In this document: piece after piece, positions 51,550-61,771 of the stretch
Layout: each line of letters starts with the position of its first letter
How positions within the stretch are numbered: the stretch's first letter is position 1
Assembly: GCA_001899145.1 (NCBI GenBank)
Contig: MKVF01000030.1
Span: forward strand, 1-64,000
Length of the DNA: 64,000 nucleotides
Direction: 5' to 3'
From: Flavobacteriia bacterium 40-80
GTDB lineage: Bacteria > Bacteroidota > Bacteroidia > Flavobacteriales_D > Crocinitomicaceae
The notes under the pieces: generated by a model
The model's input: only the letters and a program-made list of their open reading frames with translations
What the model was told of the DNA's origin: nothing
The model's database searches: none
Program-made: the position numbers and the translations under genes

Positions 51550-52377
51550 TTATCCTTCATACATCTGGCTGATCAGACGAACCGTTTCCACTGCTTCCCG
51601 GACGTCATGAACACGAAGTATGTCCGCTCCTTTGAGAAGCGCGACAGTGTTCAGTACAGTAGTTCCGTTTAATGCTTGTTCAGGTGACGATTCAAGCGTT
51701 TTCCAGATCATTCTTTTCCGGGAAACACCTGCCAGAACAGGAAATGATAACGCTTTCAGCTCTTCGAGATGTCCTAACAAACGGAAATTGTCATTCATGG
51801 ATTTTGAAAAACCGAAACCGGGATCCAGGATGAGCTGCTGAATGCCTTTTGAGTGGTAGTGTGCTATCCGCTTTTCAAAATAATGTACCACATCCTGTGA
51901 AATATCTCCATACACATAATCATGATGCATTGTTTCCGGAGTTCCCTGAAGGTGCATTACGATATAAGGAGACTGATAGCTGGAAACAACATCTAATAGT
52001 TGCTCATCAAATTGTCCTCCGCTGATATCGTTGATGATATGCGCTCCGTTTTGAAGGCAAAAATCGGCAATAGAAGCCCTGAAAGTATCCACGGAAATCC
52101 ACGCTTCCGGAAATTCGGAAGTGATCCATTTCAAAGGTTCCTTAATCCTGTTTAGCTCTTCACTTTCAGAAATGAAATGAATTCCCGGACGTGTGGAAAA
52201 TGCTCCTAAATCCAAAATGGAAGCACCGTCTTTCAGGTGTTTTTCCGCCAGTTGCAGTACTTCGTCCTGCAGCTGCTTGCGGCTGTCCTCAAAGAAAGAA
52301 TCAGGAGTACAGTTGATGATCCCCATCACGATCGGATGAGCAAAAGTGGTAATTTTATTAGCAAATTTTAATTCCAT
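51550..52377 (-). CDS. folP: Dihydropteroate synthase
   Basis: 275 residues. Pterin-binding TIM-barrel motifs MGIINCTPDSFFEDSRK, ILDLGAFSTRPG, LILDPGFGFSKS, and GVSRKRMIW. Condenses 6-hydroxymethyl-7,8-dihydropterin diphosphate with pABA; target of sulfonamides. Transcribed divergently from the DUF1599 gene, with only 53 bases between them. The 104-base gap downstream (51446-51549) contains AT-rich repeats only. Confidence 0.95.
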   Translation of the reverse strand: MELKFANKITTFAHPIVMGIINCTPDSFFEDSRKQLQDEVLQLAEKHLKDGASILDLGAFSTRPGIHFISESEELNRIKEPLKWITSEFPEAWISVDTFRASIADFCLQNGAHIINDISGGQFDEQLLDVVSSYQSPYIVMHLQGTPETMHHDYVYGDISQDVVHYFEKRIAHYHSKGIQQLILDPGFGFSKSMNDNFRLLGHLEELKALSFPVLAGVSRKRMIWKTLESSPEQALNGTTVLNTVALLKGADILRVHDVREAVETVRLISQMYEG

Positions 52378-52430
52378 TCCGTTTGTTTCAACTATCTTTA
52401 ACCTTTATTTCAAAACAAGCTTTTTTTGTT

Positions 52431-52967
52431 ATGTCAGAAACATCGGCGCAATATACAAAAGTGATCGCGGATTGCAGGGATATTTTTCAAAAGAAAACCA
52501 GAGACTACGGGACGGCCTGGAGAATTTTACGGCCAGGTTCCCTTACCGATCAGATTTTTATCAAGGCGCAGCGGATCCGCACCATCCAGGAAACAGGAGA
52601 AAATAAAGTAGGAGAAAGCATTGAAGATGAATTTAAGGCGATCATTAATTACTGTGTAATGGCTGTGATTCAGCTGGAATACGGTGACAAGCTGCCGTTG
52701 GAGCTTCCGGAGGAAGAAGCGGTACGCTTGTATGATAAGGTGACAAAAGAAACGCACGATCTGATGCTGCGCAAGAACCATGATTACGGTGAAGCCTGGA
52801 GAGACATGCGTGTCAGCTCCCTGACGGATCTGATCCTGATGAAGATCCTGCGCGTCAAGCAAATCGAGGACAATCAGGGGAAAACGATTATCAGCGAAGG
52901 AATCGACGCTAATTATATTGATATGTTAAACTATTCTGTATTTGCATTAATTCACTTAACAGCATAA
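52431..52967 (+). CDS. DUF1599 protein
   Basis: 178 residues with two related halves: the pattern YTKVIADCRDIFQKKTRDYGTAWRILRP...LTDQIFIKAQRIRTIQE recurs as LYDKVTKETHDLMLRKNHDYGEAWRDMRV...LTDLILMKILRVKQIED. That internal duplication is typical of DUF1599. Some Pfam-level notes link the family to nucleotide modification, but the biochemical role is unproved. First gene of the tpiA/prmA run, 4 bases before the next gene. Start at ATG 52431 (MSETSAQYTK), where the conserved part begins. Confidence 0.85.
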   Translation: MSETSAQYTKVIADCRDIFQKKTRDYGTAWRILRPGSLTDQIFIKAQRIRTIQETGENKVGESIEDEFKAIINYCVMAVIQLEYGDKLPLELPEEEAVRLYDKVTKETHDLMLRKNHDYGEAWRDMRVSSLTDLILMKILRVKQIEDNQGKTIISEGIDANYIDMLNYSVFALIHLTA

Positions 52968-52971
52968 AACA

Positions 52972-54873
52972 ATGAAGGATAAAATTAAATACACCGTGGC
53001 AGGACATTCATTATTGTTTAACAGCCTGCTTGTCGCTTGTAATTTAGCCGGAGTTACGTTGGTAACGATGGGATTTCATGAATCTTTTGCAGATGGGAAA
53101 TGGTTCTACGCAGGATTAGGGTCTTTATTGATCCTGCTGAGCCTGGTAGGACTGATTGTTTTGAAAGGCGGAGTGATGATGTCTTTTGTTTCCCGCTTGC
53201 TGGTAGGGAGTTTATTTATTGTTTCGGGACTGATCAAAGCGAATGACCCTGTCGGCTTTAGCTATAAGCTGGAGGAATATTTTGAGGATGGAGCGCTTGC
53301 CTTCCGCATAAAAGACTGGTTTTCCGCCCCTGATTTTTCACTGGAATTTTTTATTCCTTATGCACTGGCATTAAGTGTAATCATTTGCATTGTGGAAATC
53401 GTACTTGGCGTTTTAGTGCTGATCGGCGGGAAGATCAGGCTGACTTCCTGGCTGTTGCTGCTCACTATCGCGTTTTTTACATTTTTGACCTGGCACACAG
53501 CTTCCTGTGACCCCAATAAGAAATTCGTGGACAGAGATACCTATGCTGTAAACTCTTCTCTCGGACAGATAAAAATCAATGAAGCAAAAACCAATCCGGA
53601 CATTAAAATCGTTTCAAGAGCTAATGGAAACGTAGTAGTGGATGAGCTGAAAAGTACCCAATGTGTATTGGACTGCGGTTGCTTTGGTGATGCGATGAAA
53701 GGCTCCATAGGCAGATCGCTGACACCAAAAGAAAGCTTATGGAAAGACCTGGTGCTGTTCTATTTTATCATCTGGATTTTTGCTACTCAATGGAGAACAA
53801 GGCCGAATACCGGGAAAGAAAACACGGTAGTGATACCAATTTCATTGGTGCTTGTTTTGTTTTTCTCTTTTATTTTCGGATGGTATTTCCCTGTAATTTT
53901 CGCATTGATAGCCATTCTGGGAGCACTCTGGATCCGGCAGTCAGGCGGAATGATTCTCGGAAATTATTTCGGGGCAAGCATATTTGTCATTCTCTTATGC
54001 GGATTGATGACAGCTTATGTGCTGCTGTATGAGCCGATGAAAGATTACAGGCCTTATGCGGTCGGAAACAACCTGATCGAAAAAATGAATGACGGGATCA
54101 TGGGAGAATTTCAGAGTGTTTTTAAAATGAAAGACCTGAAAACAGGGAAAGAGCTCATGTTGACACAGGAAGAATACATGGATCCCCAAAAGAAAATCTG
54201 GGAAGATACGACGATTAAATTTATCAGTATGGAATCCGTGGAAGTCAAAAGAGGCAAATTACCGTCTATTGATTCCGCACAATTTAATCCTACAATTGCT
54301 GTTTCCAACTTAACAGCAGCAGAAAAATCACTTCCGTATGTCAGCTCATTGCTGGAACATAACTTAGTGGATGGTGTATTGCTCTTAAATAAAAACAATA
54401 ACAAAGAAACAGAAGTGCTAAAAGAAGAATATGACCCTTCTGTTTACGATTCTGTTAATTATGAAGTCATTCGGGAAATCGGGATGATCAATCCGGAGCT
54501 GTCAGAGGTTTCAGTTAGAGATATGATCGTTAAATCTCCGGTTTCCATCATATTGTTTTCCAAAAACCTGAAAGAAGCGAACTGGGACAATATTGACAAG
54601 CTGAAGCAGACGTTTGAAAAAGCGAAAAAAGATTCAATACCATTTATCTTAGTGACTTCTTCTCCTCAAAAAGTAATTGATAATTTCCGAAAAAAATACA
54701 ATTTCAACGTTCCGGTCTTTATTATGGATTTCATTGAAATAAAAGTGGTTTGCCGTTCGAATCCGAGCTTAATGATTGTAATGGACGGAGTGGTAAAAGG
54801 CAAATATGCCAGCCGTTCCATTCCTTCGTATGACTGGATTCAAAAACATGTTTTTTACAAAGAGATTAAATGA
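52972..54873 (+). CDS. DoxX-like membrane protein with C-terminal thioredoxin-like fold (BT_3928 type)
   Basis: 633 residues. Membrane helices from 16 to about 175 contain the DoxX/MauE pattern (VSRLLVGSLFIVSGLIKANDPVGFSYKLEEYF), followed by a Cys-rich motif STQCVLDCGCFGDAM (about 230) then four more helices, and from about 420 a soluble end that looks like a thioredoxin fold without CxxC (PVSIILFSKNLKEANWDNIDKLKQTF, IPFILVTSSPQKVIDNF, VPVFIMDF). Conserved neighbour of folP/DUF1599/tpiA/prmA in Bacteroidota. Likely periplasmic redox or assembly role. Confidence 0.85.
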   Translation: MKDKIKYTVAGHSLLFNSLLVACNLAGVTLVTMGFHESFADGKWFYAGLGSLLILLSLVGLIVLKGGVMMSFVSRLLVGSLFIVSGLIKANDPVGFSYKLEEYFEDGALAFRIKDWFSAPDFSLEFFIPYALALSVIICIVEIVLGVLVLIGGKIRLTSWLLLLTIAFFTFLTWHTASCDPNKKFVDRDTYAVNSSLGQIKINEAKTNPDIKIVSRANGNVVVDELKSTQCVLDCGCFGDAMKGSIGRSLTPKESLWKDLVLFYFIIWIFATQWRTRPNTGKENTVVIPISLVLVLFFSFIFGWYFPVIFALIAILGALWIRQSGGMILGNYFGASIFVILLCGLMTAYVLLYEPMKDYRPYAVGNNLIEKMNDGIMGEFQSVFKMKDLKTGKELMLTQEEYMDPQKKIWEDTTIKFISMESVEVKRGKLPSIDSAQFNPTIAVSNLTAAEKSLPYVSSLLEHNLVDGVLLLNKNNNKETEVLKEEYDPSVYDSVNYEVIREIGMINPELSEVSVRDMIVKSPVSIILFSKNLKEANWDNIDKLKQTFEKAKKDSIPFILVTSSPQKVIDNFRKKYNFNVPVFIMDFIEIKVVCRSNPSLMIVMDGVVKGKYASRSIPSYDWIQKHVFYKEIK

Positions 54874-55619
54874 GAAGAAAGATTGTAGCAGGAAACTGGA
54901 AGATGAACCTCACCAAAAGTGAGGCTTTGTCTTTATATAATAATATCAGCAGTGCAGAAAACCTGGCAGCGGATGTGGAGAAAATGATCTTCGCGCCCCT
55001 GTTGTTTCTGGATGCCTTAAAACAAAATGAATCGGGTTTAATTAAGATCGGAGCACAAAATTTTTATAGTGAAGCTGCCGGTGCATTTACCGGAGAAGTT
55101 TCTTTCAGCCAGCTGAAAGATCTGGGAATCCGCTATGTTTTGGTGGGACATTCTGAACGAAGAGTGATTTTTAAGGAGGAGGATGAGCTGGTAAAAGCAA
55201 AAGTAAATGCGGCAATTAATGCAGGATTGAAGGTGATCTTTTGCTGCGGGGAATCTTTAGAAATCCGTGAGACGGGAACACATATTTCATTTGTCGTAAA
55301 CCAGCTGAAGAACAATGTTTTTCAGCTTCCGGAAGAAGCATTTGGGCAGATCGTCATCGCATATGAGCCGATTTGGGCAATAGGAACAGGAAAAACGGCA
55401 ACACCGGAGCAGGCAGAAGAGATGCACGAGCAAATCCGCCTGGCAGTTGCTCAGCACTATTCAAATTACCTGGCGGAACAAACACCAATACTTTACGGAG
55501 GAAGTTGTAATGCCGGCAATGCAAAAGAATTATTTGCCAAACCGAATATTGACGGCGGGTTGATTGGTGGAGCATCCTTAAAAACAGCTGATTTTATACA
55601 AATAATAAATTCCTTCTGA
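54870..55619 (+). CDS. tpiA: Triose-phosphate isomerase
   Basis: 249 residues with AGNWKMN, the catalytic His in VGHSERR, catalytic Glu in AYEPIWAIGTGKTATP and the phosphate loop GGSCNAGNAKE...GGLIGGASL. Interconverts dihydroxyacetone phosphate and glyceraldehyde-3-phosphate. Overlaps the DoxX gene by 4 bases (ATGA) and prmA by 1 base (TGATG). Confidence 0.98.
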   Translation: MRRKIVAGNWKMNLTKSEALSLYNNISSAENLAADVEKMIFAPLLFLDALKQNESGLIKIGAQNFYSEAAGAFTGEVSFSQLKDLGIRYVLVGHSERRVIFKEEDELVKAKVNAAINAGLKVIFCCGESLEIRETGTHISFVVNQLKNNVFQLPEEAFGQIVIAYEPIWAIGTGKTATPEQAEEMHEQIRLAVAQHYSNYLAEQTPILYGGSCNAGNAKELFAKPNIDGGLIGGASLKTADFIQIINSF

Positions 55620-56458
55620 TGGAATACCTGGCGTTGAAAGTACAGCTGAATCCTGTAGCACCATGGGGAGAAATTTTAATTGCCCAGCTGGCGGAATACG
55701 GATTTGACAGCTTTGAAGAAACGGAAAACGGGATCATTGCTTACGGAGCTGCAGGAGAAATTGCTTTGGAGAAAGCGTATATCGAAACATTGCTGAATGG
55801 TGAAACAGAGGAAGTGCAGCTGACTGTTGAGGAAGAGATTATTCCGCATCAAAACTGGAATGAAGTATGGGAATCTGATTTTCAGCCGGTAGAAGTAGAA
55901 GGCCGTTTAACAATACTGGCTCCGTTTCACGATGCGGAAGCTGCTAAAGGAATGAAAATTATTATTCAGCCGAAAATGTCGTTCGGGACAGGGCATCATC
56001 AGACCACATGGATGATGTCAAAGCTATTGCTCGATATGAAACAGCTTCCCGACGGAATATTAGATATGGGAACCGGCACAGGGATTCTGGCATTTCTGGC
56101 AGAAAAGCTGGGAGCGAAAAATATTCTCGGAATTGATATAGAGCCATGGTCCGTAGAATCGTGCATTGAAAATGCAGTGTTCAATGATTCAACAGAAACG
56201 ACTTTTCTATGCGGAGACATTGATTTGATAAAAGGGAAAACCTTCAATATGATTCTCGCGAATATCAACAAGAATATTTTAAAGGCACAGATCCCGCATT
56301 ATTCGGAGGCATTGATTTCCGGAGGAAAGTTATTGCTGAGCGGTTTCTTTGAAACTGATGTGGATGAACTGGTTAATTATGCGGGAGATTATGGATTCAG
56401 CTATGATTTTCACATAAACAAAGAAAACTGGGCAGCTGTCTGCCTGCAAAAAATATAA
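55619..56458 (+). CDS. prmA: Ribosomal protein L11 methyltransferase
   Basis: 279 residues. N-terminal substrate domain (LNPVAPWGEILIAQLAEYGFDSFEE), then the SAM-binding domain: SFGTGHHQTTWMMSKLLL, LDMGTGTGILAFLAEKLGAKNILGIDIEPWSVESC and LANINKNILKAQIPHY (LANI replacing the common VANIL). Methylates L11. Position behind tpiA is usual for this phylum. Confidence 0.95.
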   Translation: MEYLALKVQLNPVAPWGEILIAQLAEYGFDSFEETENGIIAYGAAGEIALEKAYIETLLNGETEEVQLTVEEEIIPHQNWNEVWESDFQPVEVEGRLTILAPFHDAEAAKGMKIIIQPKMSFGTGHHQTTWMMSKLLLDMKQLPDGILDMGTGTGILAFLAEKLGAKNILGIDIEPWSVESCIENAVFNDSTETTFLCGDIDLIKGKTFNMILANINKNILKAQIPHYSEALISGGKLLLSGFFETDVDELVNYAGDYGFSYDFHINKENWAAVCLQKI

Positions 56459-56499
56459 TATTCAGTTCAGATAAATATCTGAAACAAAAACGAAGCCTT

Positions 56500-59400
56500 A
56501 TGAAAAAAGTAGGATTGATTTTAGTAATTGTCTTTTCCTGTCTTGATCTATTCGGACAAATGTTTCCGATGGACAGGGATAAGTTTACAAAACAACTGAT
56601 CGCTGTTACGGCGCAATCGGCGACAATAGAAGATCAGGAGTTCATGAAGAAGCAGCTTACTCCGTTTCTTTTGTCTGAAGCGAATATGTCGCGGGAGATT
56701 TTCGAGCAGATGGTCAATACGACTAATCTCATGAATGACAAGAAGCTCCGCTTTTATCCGGAGATCTATCAATACGTTTATGCTACTTATTCTTTTTGCA
56801 AAAACAAGCAGTCAAAGGAAAACTATGAAAACTGGCACAAAACATTAGCTGCATTTTTAGAAGGAAAAACAACCACCAAAGCAAAAGATTTCATTGAATT
56901 TTCGGCAGCGTTTTTTGATGACTATACTATCACGAGCCAGTCCAATTTTTCATGGAAATACATCGGAGGGACTTTCACTTTTAAAAATGACAAAGAACCG
57001 ACCCTGGAGCTGAAAGGAGGAAAGCTGGTCTGCTATCTGGACAACAGAGCAAAAGGCGCGAACTTTAAGCTGATAGATTCTGTTGTTATTAAAAAGACAG
57101 AAGGAACTTATTTTCCGATGAAAAATGAGTTCAAAGGTAAAGGAGGAGTCATTACCTGGGAAAAAGTCGGACTGGATCCGGATAAAGTTTACGCTGAACT
57201 GCTGACACCTTATCTTGTAAATACCAAGCTGGCAAACCTGCGCGTAGATACGGTAAATCTGACCACACCTCAGTTTTCTGCAAAAGTCAAAGGTGCGCTT
57301 GCTGATAAAGCATATAATATTAACCGGGATGCGGATAAGAATAATCCGCAGTTCCGTTCGTTCGAAAAAAACCTGAAATTGAAAGATTTCGCTCCCGGAG
57401 TTGATTTTGAAGGAGGTTTTAAATACGAAGGAGCGGAATTCATCGGGTCGGGAGTGGGAAATTTCCCGGCAAAGCTTACTATTTACAATAAGAAAAAAGA
57501 AGTATTCGCAAAAGTTTATGCCGATCTGATCATTAATAATAACAAAAAGATTTTTGCTGAAAATGCCAGAGCGGTTATTCAATTGGGAACATTTGATTCT
57601 ATCGTGCATCCAAGCCTGTTTTTTGATTACTTTAAGGAAAACGGCACATTTGAATTTACACGCGGAGCGTCTGGAATGAGCGCTGCTCCTTTTATCAGTA
57701 GCTACCATCAGTTGGATATGTATATCCCCAAGCTGACCTGGGAAAAAGATGCGGAAGTCATTTTGCTGACTTACGGAAAAGAACTTTCAGAAGAGCTGAA
57801 AGTTGCTACTCTTGAATCAAGAGATTACTTTTCGTTAAAGCAATTCAGCGAAATGCAGGGAATGGCGACTCAACATCCGCTGGTTGCACTTTACAACTAT
57901 TGTTACAAATACGATGAATTTGTGATTGACGAAGCGAAATTTGCTGCTGCAATGAACCGTACGGCTGATCAGTGCCGTGACCTGCTGATTCAGATGAACA
58001 GTAAAGGATTTATTATTCATAATCCGAATACGAAAAAGATCATCGTGACAGACAAAACGAAGAAATTCATTGATGCCAATAACAAGAAAGTAGATTATGA
58101 TTATATCGTTTTCAAATCCGATCTGAGACAGGCACGGATGCCTGCACAATATACAGCAGAAGAAATCAGCAGAAATTCCCGTTTACAGCAATTGGATTCC
58201 CTGATAAAGATCAAGAACAGTAAGCGCCGTACGATCAAGGATTTCGGAACTCTGGATCTGGTGACTTTAAAAATGCAGATGAATGCTGTTGAAAAAGTAG
58301 AATTGTCGGAGATGCAATACACATTTGTTGTGCCTGATGACGAGAAAATCTCAATTCAAAAGAACCGGAATTTTGATTTCAAAGGATGGCTGCGGTCCGG
58401 TAAAATTGAAATCAAAGTGGAAGAAGGCGATTACGACTACTCAAAAAATGCGGTTAATCTGCGGAAAACAGATAAGACACTGTTGAGCGTAATGAACAAA
58501 AAATCGCAGGAAGAAGGAAATAAATTTGTTTTCTTGAACAGCTTTATACATGGAGTCACAGGTGTCCTGTATGTGGATAATCCTGAAAACAGATCCGGAA
58601 ACAAAAAAGAAATTCCTGATTATCCGAAGCTGGATATTAAAAACAAAACAAAAGTATATTATAATGATCCGCTGATTCACAAAGGAGCGTACGATTCCAC
58701 CCGTTTTTACTTTGCTCTGGATCCTGTCCTGATAGATAGCCTGGATAATTTTGATGATGTCAATATGCGGTTTGACGGAGAGCTGGTTTCTGCGGGCATT
58801 TTCCCCAAATTCAGAGAGAAGCTGAAGGTGATGCCGGATTACTCGCTTGGTTTTGTTACCAATTCACCACAAGGTGGCTACCCGTTCTATGAAACAAAAG
58901 CGAAATATGATAATAAAATCATGCTTTCCAATAACGGACTTCAGGGAAGCGGTAAAATCGAATTCGTTAAATCACTGACAGAATCAGCACAGTTTACGTT
59001 TCTTCCCGACTCAACAATCGGGCTGGCGAAATTTACCAACACGCCATCTGAGGCAGGTGTTGAATTCCCGGATGCTCTCGGGCAGAAAGTGGAGATTTCT
59101 TACAATCCACGGAAACAATATCTGAATGTTTATTCACTGGAAGATCCGATATTGATCTTCAAAGATATTAAGTACACCGGAAAACTGACGGTCAAGGCGG
59201 AAGGAATGACCGGAAACGGAGTTATAATGATGTCAGATGCGAACCTGAAATCCAAAGGATTCAAATTCAAACGCTGGATCGCCGACGCGGACACTTCTGA
59301 TTTCAACCTGAAAAATAAATATGCGGAAGCGGGGGAAGGAGCGCTTTCCTTTAAAACGGATAACGTAAAAGGAAGCCTTGACTTTAAAGAAAGAAAAGGA

Positions 59401-61110
59401 AACTTTACTTCAAACAAGGGAACTACTAAAACACAATTTCCACTGAACGATTTTTATTGTATCATGGATAAATACACCTGGTTCATGGATGAAGAAAACA
59501 TCTCCATGGAGAAAGAAGAGAAAAACATCAATATTGATGCAGGGTTAGGCCTGGCAACTTCCAACTTCTTTTCAATCAATCCGCAGCAGGACTCTTTAAG
59601 CCTGAGAGCACCTAGAGCCAGCTTCTCATTAAAAGAGAAAACGATTTACTGTGATAAAGTAGAATATGTGGACATTGCGGATGCCCGTATTTTCCCGGCG
59701 GATGAAAAAGTGAACATCCGTAAAAAAGCGAATATAGACGAGCTGGTAAACTCAAAAATTGTTGCAAACTATGTGACAAAATACCATACGTTTGAGAAAG
59801 CCACAACAAAGATCCTGGCGAGAAGAAAGTATGAAGCTAAAGCAAAATACCCATATAAAGATGCTGACGGACAGGTAACGTTGATTGATTTCGGGCGTAT
59901 TTATGTCGATTCTTCCTTTCAGACAGTCGCTGACGGTGAAGTGAAGGCGGAAGAAAACTTTAAGCTGAGCAATCAATTTGATTATTACGGAAAAGTAAGA
60001 ATCAGTGCTGCGAATCCGCTGATCTCTTTCTCCGGTGCAACACGTATCAACCATAACTGTAACACATTCGCGAAAAGCTGGATGGCGTTCTCCGCTCCGA
60101 TAGATCCGAAAAATATCCAGATCCCTGTTGCCACTACCATGAAAACTTTGGAAGGAGAATCGGTAACAGCAGGTCTTGTCTGGAGAGATTCCAGAAATCC
60201 TGACAGTGTACGGATTTATCCGGCATTCTTATCCAAGCTGCAGGATTTGAATGACAAGGTCATAATCAATGCCTCCGGTGTGCTGCAATTCAATCCGACT
60301 TCTAAAGAATTTCAGATCTCAACTCCTGAGAAGCTGGCCAACAGAGGTGAAAAAGGAAATTACCTGTCATTGCATACGGAGACGTGCTCTTTAAACGGAG
60401 ACGGGAAAATTGATCTGGGAATGAACTACGGAGATGTGGAAGTAATTACTTATGGTATTGTGAACTACGATAATAAAACACAGGAAGCGACCATGAATAT
60501 TACTGCGAAATTCAACTTCCCGACGCTGGATAAAAATGCTTTTGAAAAGCTGGCGGACCGTATTAGCGCGAACGAATCGCTGCGTCCGTTAGACTTTAAT
60601 ACTTCTACGCTCGAACAAACTATTTTTGAGCTGAAAGATAAGAAAACAGCAGATGCGGTTAAAAATGAATTTATTCAGAAAGGAGTTGTGAAAAATATGC
60701 CGAAGGAATTTGAAGACGGTATTGTGATCACCGGAATCAAGCTTAAATCTCATTATGACGGGCTGAATAACGGATTGAAAACATCTGTTAACTACGCTTC
60801 CATAGTGAACATCTACAACAAAGTGGTGTTTAAGCAGGTACCGTTCAAAGCTTTCTTCAAGCAGGTGTATTCAGGAAACGTTTCCGGAGATAAATTCCAG
60901 TTTGATATGGATATTCCGGGAGTAGGAGATTATTATTTTGATTACGGCCTGGAGAAAAAAGAAGGGACATTACAGATATATACTACCGATTCGGATTTGC
61001 AGAACGCGATCAACGCTCTCAAAGAAGACAAGAGGAAAGTTAAAAACTACTTGTATAAAATTTCAGAGAACAGTGGTTTAATGACTACCTTTATGCGCAT
61101 TTTTCAATAA
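56500..61110 (+). CDS. Very large secreted protein, unknown function
   Basis: 1536 residues with a signal peptide (MKKVGLILVIVFSCLDLFGQ). No named domain recognised. Four things can be seen: a helical N-terminal third up to about 150; long beta-rich stretches with repeated ideas such as FKGKGGVITWEKVGLDPDKVYAEL and LDFKERKGNFTSN (gaps of 100-200 residues between similar sheets); a short winged-helix-like segment at about 460-520 (VALYNYCYKYDEFVIDEAKFAAAMNRTADQCRDLL then a beta wing); and a hydrophilic Lys-rich surface throughout with no membrane helices after the signal. It lies between prmA and plsY on the same strand and seems conserved in place by operon logic. Could be a periplasmic or surface assembly factor. 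Confidence 0.7.
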   Translation: MKKVGLILVIVFSCLDLFGQMFPMDRDKFTKQLIAVTAQSATIEDQEFMKKQLTPFLLSEANMSREIFEQMVNTTNLMNDKKLRFYPEIYQYVYATYSFCKNKQSKENYENWHKTLAAFLEGKTTTKAKDFIEFSAAFFDDYTITSQSNFSWKYIGGTFTFKNDKEPTLELKGGKLVCYLDNRAKGANFKLIDSVVIKKTEGTYFPMKNEFKGKGGVITWEKVGLDPDKVYAELLTPYLVNTKLANLRVDTVNLTTPQFSAKVKGALADKAYNINRDADKNNPQFRSFEKNLKLKDFAPGVDFEGGFKYEGAEFIGSGVGNFPAKLTIYNKKKEVFAKVYADLIINNNKKIFAENARAVIQLGTFDSIVHPSLFFDYFKENGTFEFTRGASGMSAAPFISSYHQLDMYIPKLTWEKDAEVILLTYGKELSEELKVATLESRDYFSLKQFSEMQGMATQHPLVALYNYCYKYDEFVIDEAKFAAAMNRTADQCRDLLIQMNSKGFIIHNPNTKKIIVTDKTKKFIDANNKKVDYDYIVFKSDLRQARMPAQYTAEEISRNSRLQQLDSLIKIKNSKRRTIKDFGTLDLVTLKMQMNAVEKVELSEMQYTFVVPDDEKISIQKNRNFDFKGWLRSGKIEIKVEEGDYDYSKNAVNLRKTDKTLLSVMNKKSQEEGNKFVFLNSFIHGVTGVLYVDNPENRSGNKKEIPDYPKLDIKNKTKVYYNDPLIHKGAYDSTRFYFALDPVLIDSLDNFDDVNMRFDGELVSAGIFPKFREKLKVMPDYSLGFVTNSPQGGYPFYETKAKYDNKIMLSNNGLQGSGKIEFVKSLTESAQFTFLPDSTIGLAKFTNTPSEAGVEFPDALGQKVEISYNPRKQYLNVYSLEDPILIFKDIKYTGKLTVKAEGMTGNGVIMMSDANLKSKGFKFKRWIADADTSDFNLKNKYAEAGEGALSFKTDNVKGSLDFKERKGNFTSNKGTTKTQFPLNDFYCIMDKYTWFMDEENISMEKEEKNINIDAGLGLATSNFFSINPQQDSLSLRAPRASFSLKEKTIYCDKVEYVDIADARIFPADEKVNIRKKANIDELVNSKIVANYVTKYHTFEKATTKILARRKYEAKAKYPYKDADGQVTLIDFGRIYVDSSFQTVADGEVKAEENFKLSNQFDYYGKVRISAANPLISFSGATRINHNCNTFAKSWMAFSAPIDPKNIQIPVATTMKTLEGESVTAGLVWRDSRNPDSVRIYPAFLSKLQDLNDKVIINASGVLQFNPTSKEFQISTPEKLANRGEKGNYLSLHTETCSLNGDGKIDLGMNYGDVEVITYGIVNYDNKTQEATMNITAKFNFPTLDKNAFEKLADRISANESLRPLDFNTSTLEQTIFELKDKKTADAVKNEFIQKGVVKNMPKEFEDGIVITGIKLKSHYDGLNNGLKTSVNYASIVNIYNKVVFKQVPFKAFFKQVYSGNVSGDKFQFDMDIPGVGDYYFDYGLEKKEGTLQIYTTDSDLQNAINALKEDKRKVKNYLYKISENSGLMTTFMRIFQ

Positions 61111-61736
61111 TGGAAGCTTTTAATTTGATATACGTTCTGCTTGCTTATCTGCTGGGATCATTGCCTACGGCAGTCTGGGTGGGAAAACGCTTTTACGGGC
61201 TGGATGTCCGGGAACATGGCAGTAAAAATGCCGGAGCGACAAATACGTTCAGGGTTTTAGGTAAAAAACCGGGAATTTTCGTTCTGGCTATTGATGTCAT
61301 CAAAGGCTTTTTAGCAGTGAGCATTATGACATGGAATACACAGTATCTGGGAGAAGATGAGCAATCCTACTTTCAGATCGCAGCGGCAATCGCAGCGGTT
61401 GTTGGCCACATGTTTCCTGTTTTTGCTCAATTCAAAGGAGGAAAAGGTGTGGCAACTTCTCTCGGTGTTATTTTAGGATTGTATCCCGCTGCGGCAGGAG
61501 TATGTGTTGTGGTTTTTCTTGCCGTATTCATTGCTTCCCAGTATGTTTCACTGGGAGCGATTGTTGCCGCGTTTATCTTTCCGCTGATGGTTAATTTCAT
61601 ATTCGAATCTTCTTTCTGGCTGAAAGCTTTTTCCTGGGTGCTGGCCGCTTTGGTGATCTATAAACATAAGCTGAATATCAGCCGGCTTTTAGCAGGTAAC
61701 GAAAATAAAATGAACCTTTTCCGGAAATCGTCGTAA
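61110..61736 (+). CDS. plsY: Glycerol-3-phosphate acyltransferase PlsY
   Basis: 208 residues, five membrane helices. Motifs GSLPTAVWVGKRFYGLDVREHGSKNAGATNTFRVLGKKPG (first catalytic segment), FKGGKGVATSLGVILGLYP (second) and a third loop before the last helix. Transfers an acyl group from acyl phosphate to glycerol-3-phosphate in membrane lipid synthesis. Starts on the last base of the preceding gene (TAATGG overlap). Confidence 0.97.
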   Translation: MEAFNLIYVLLAYLLGSLPTAVWVGKRFYGLDVREHGSKNAGATNTFRVLGKKPGIFVLAIDVIKGFLAVSIMTWNTQYLGEDEQSYFQIAAAIAAVVGHMFPVFAQFKGGKGVATSLGVILGLYPAAAGVCVVVFLAVFIASQYVSLGAIVAAFIFPLMVNFIFESSFWLKAFSWVLAALVIYKHKLNISRLLAGNENKMNLFRKSS

Positions 61737-61771
61737 ATTAGCTGATGAAAAAGCCAAGTCGAATTGATTGA

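Noticed and set aside
56950-57708. Minus-strand open frame of 252 codons inside the giant protein gene
   Set aside because: Shadow of a coding strand; no start context, family match or promoter, and the + strand gene is clearly real.
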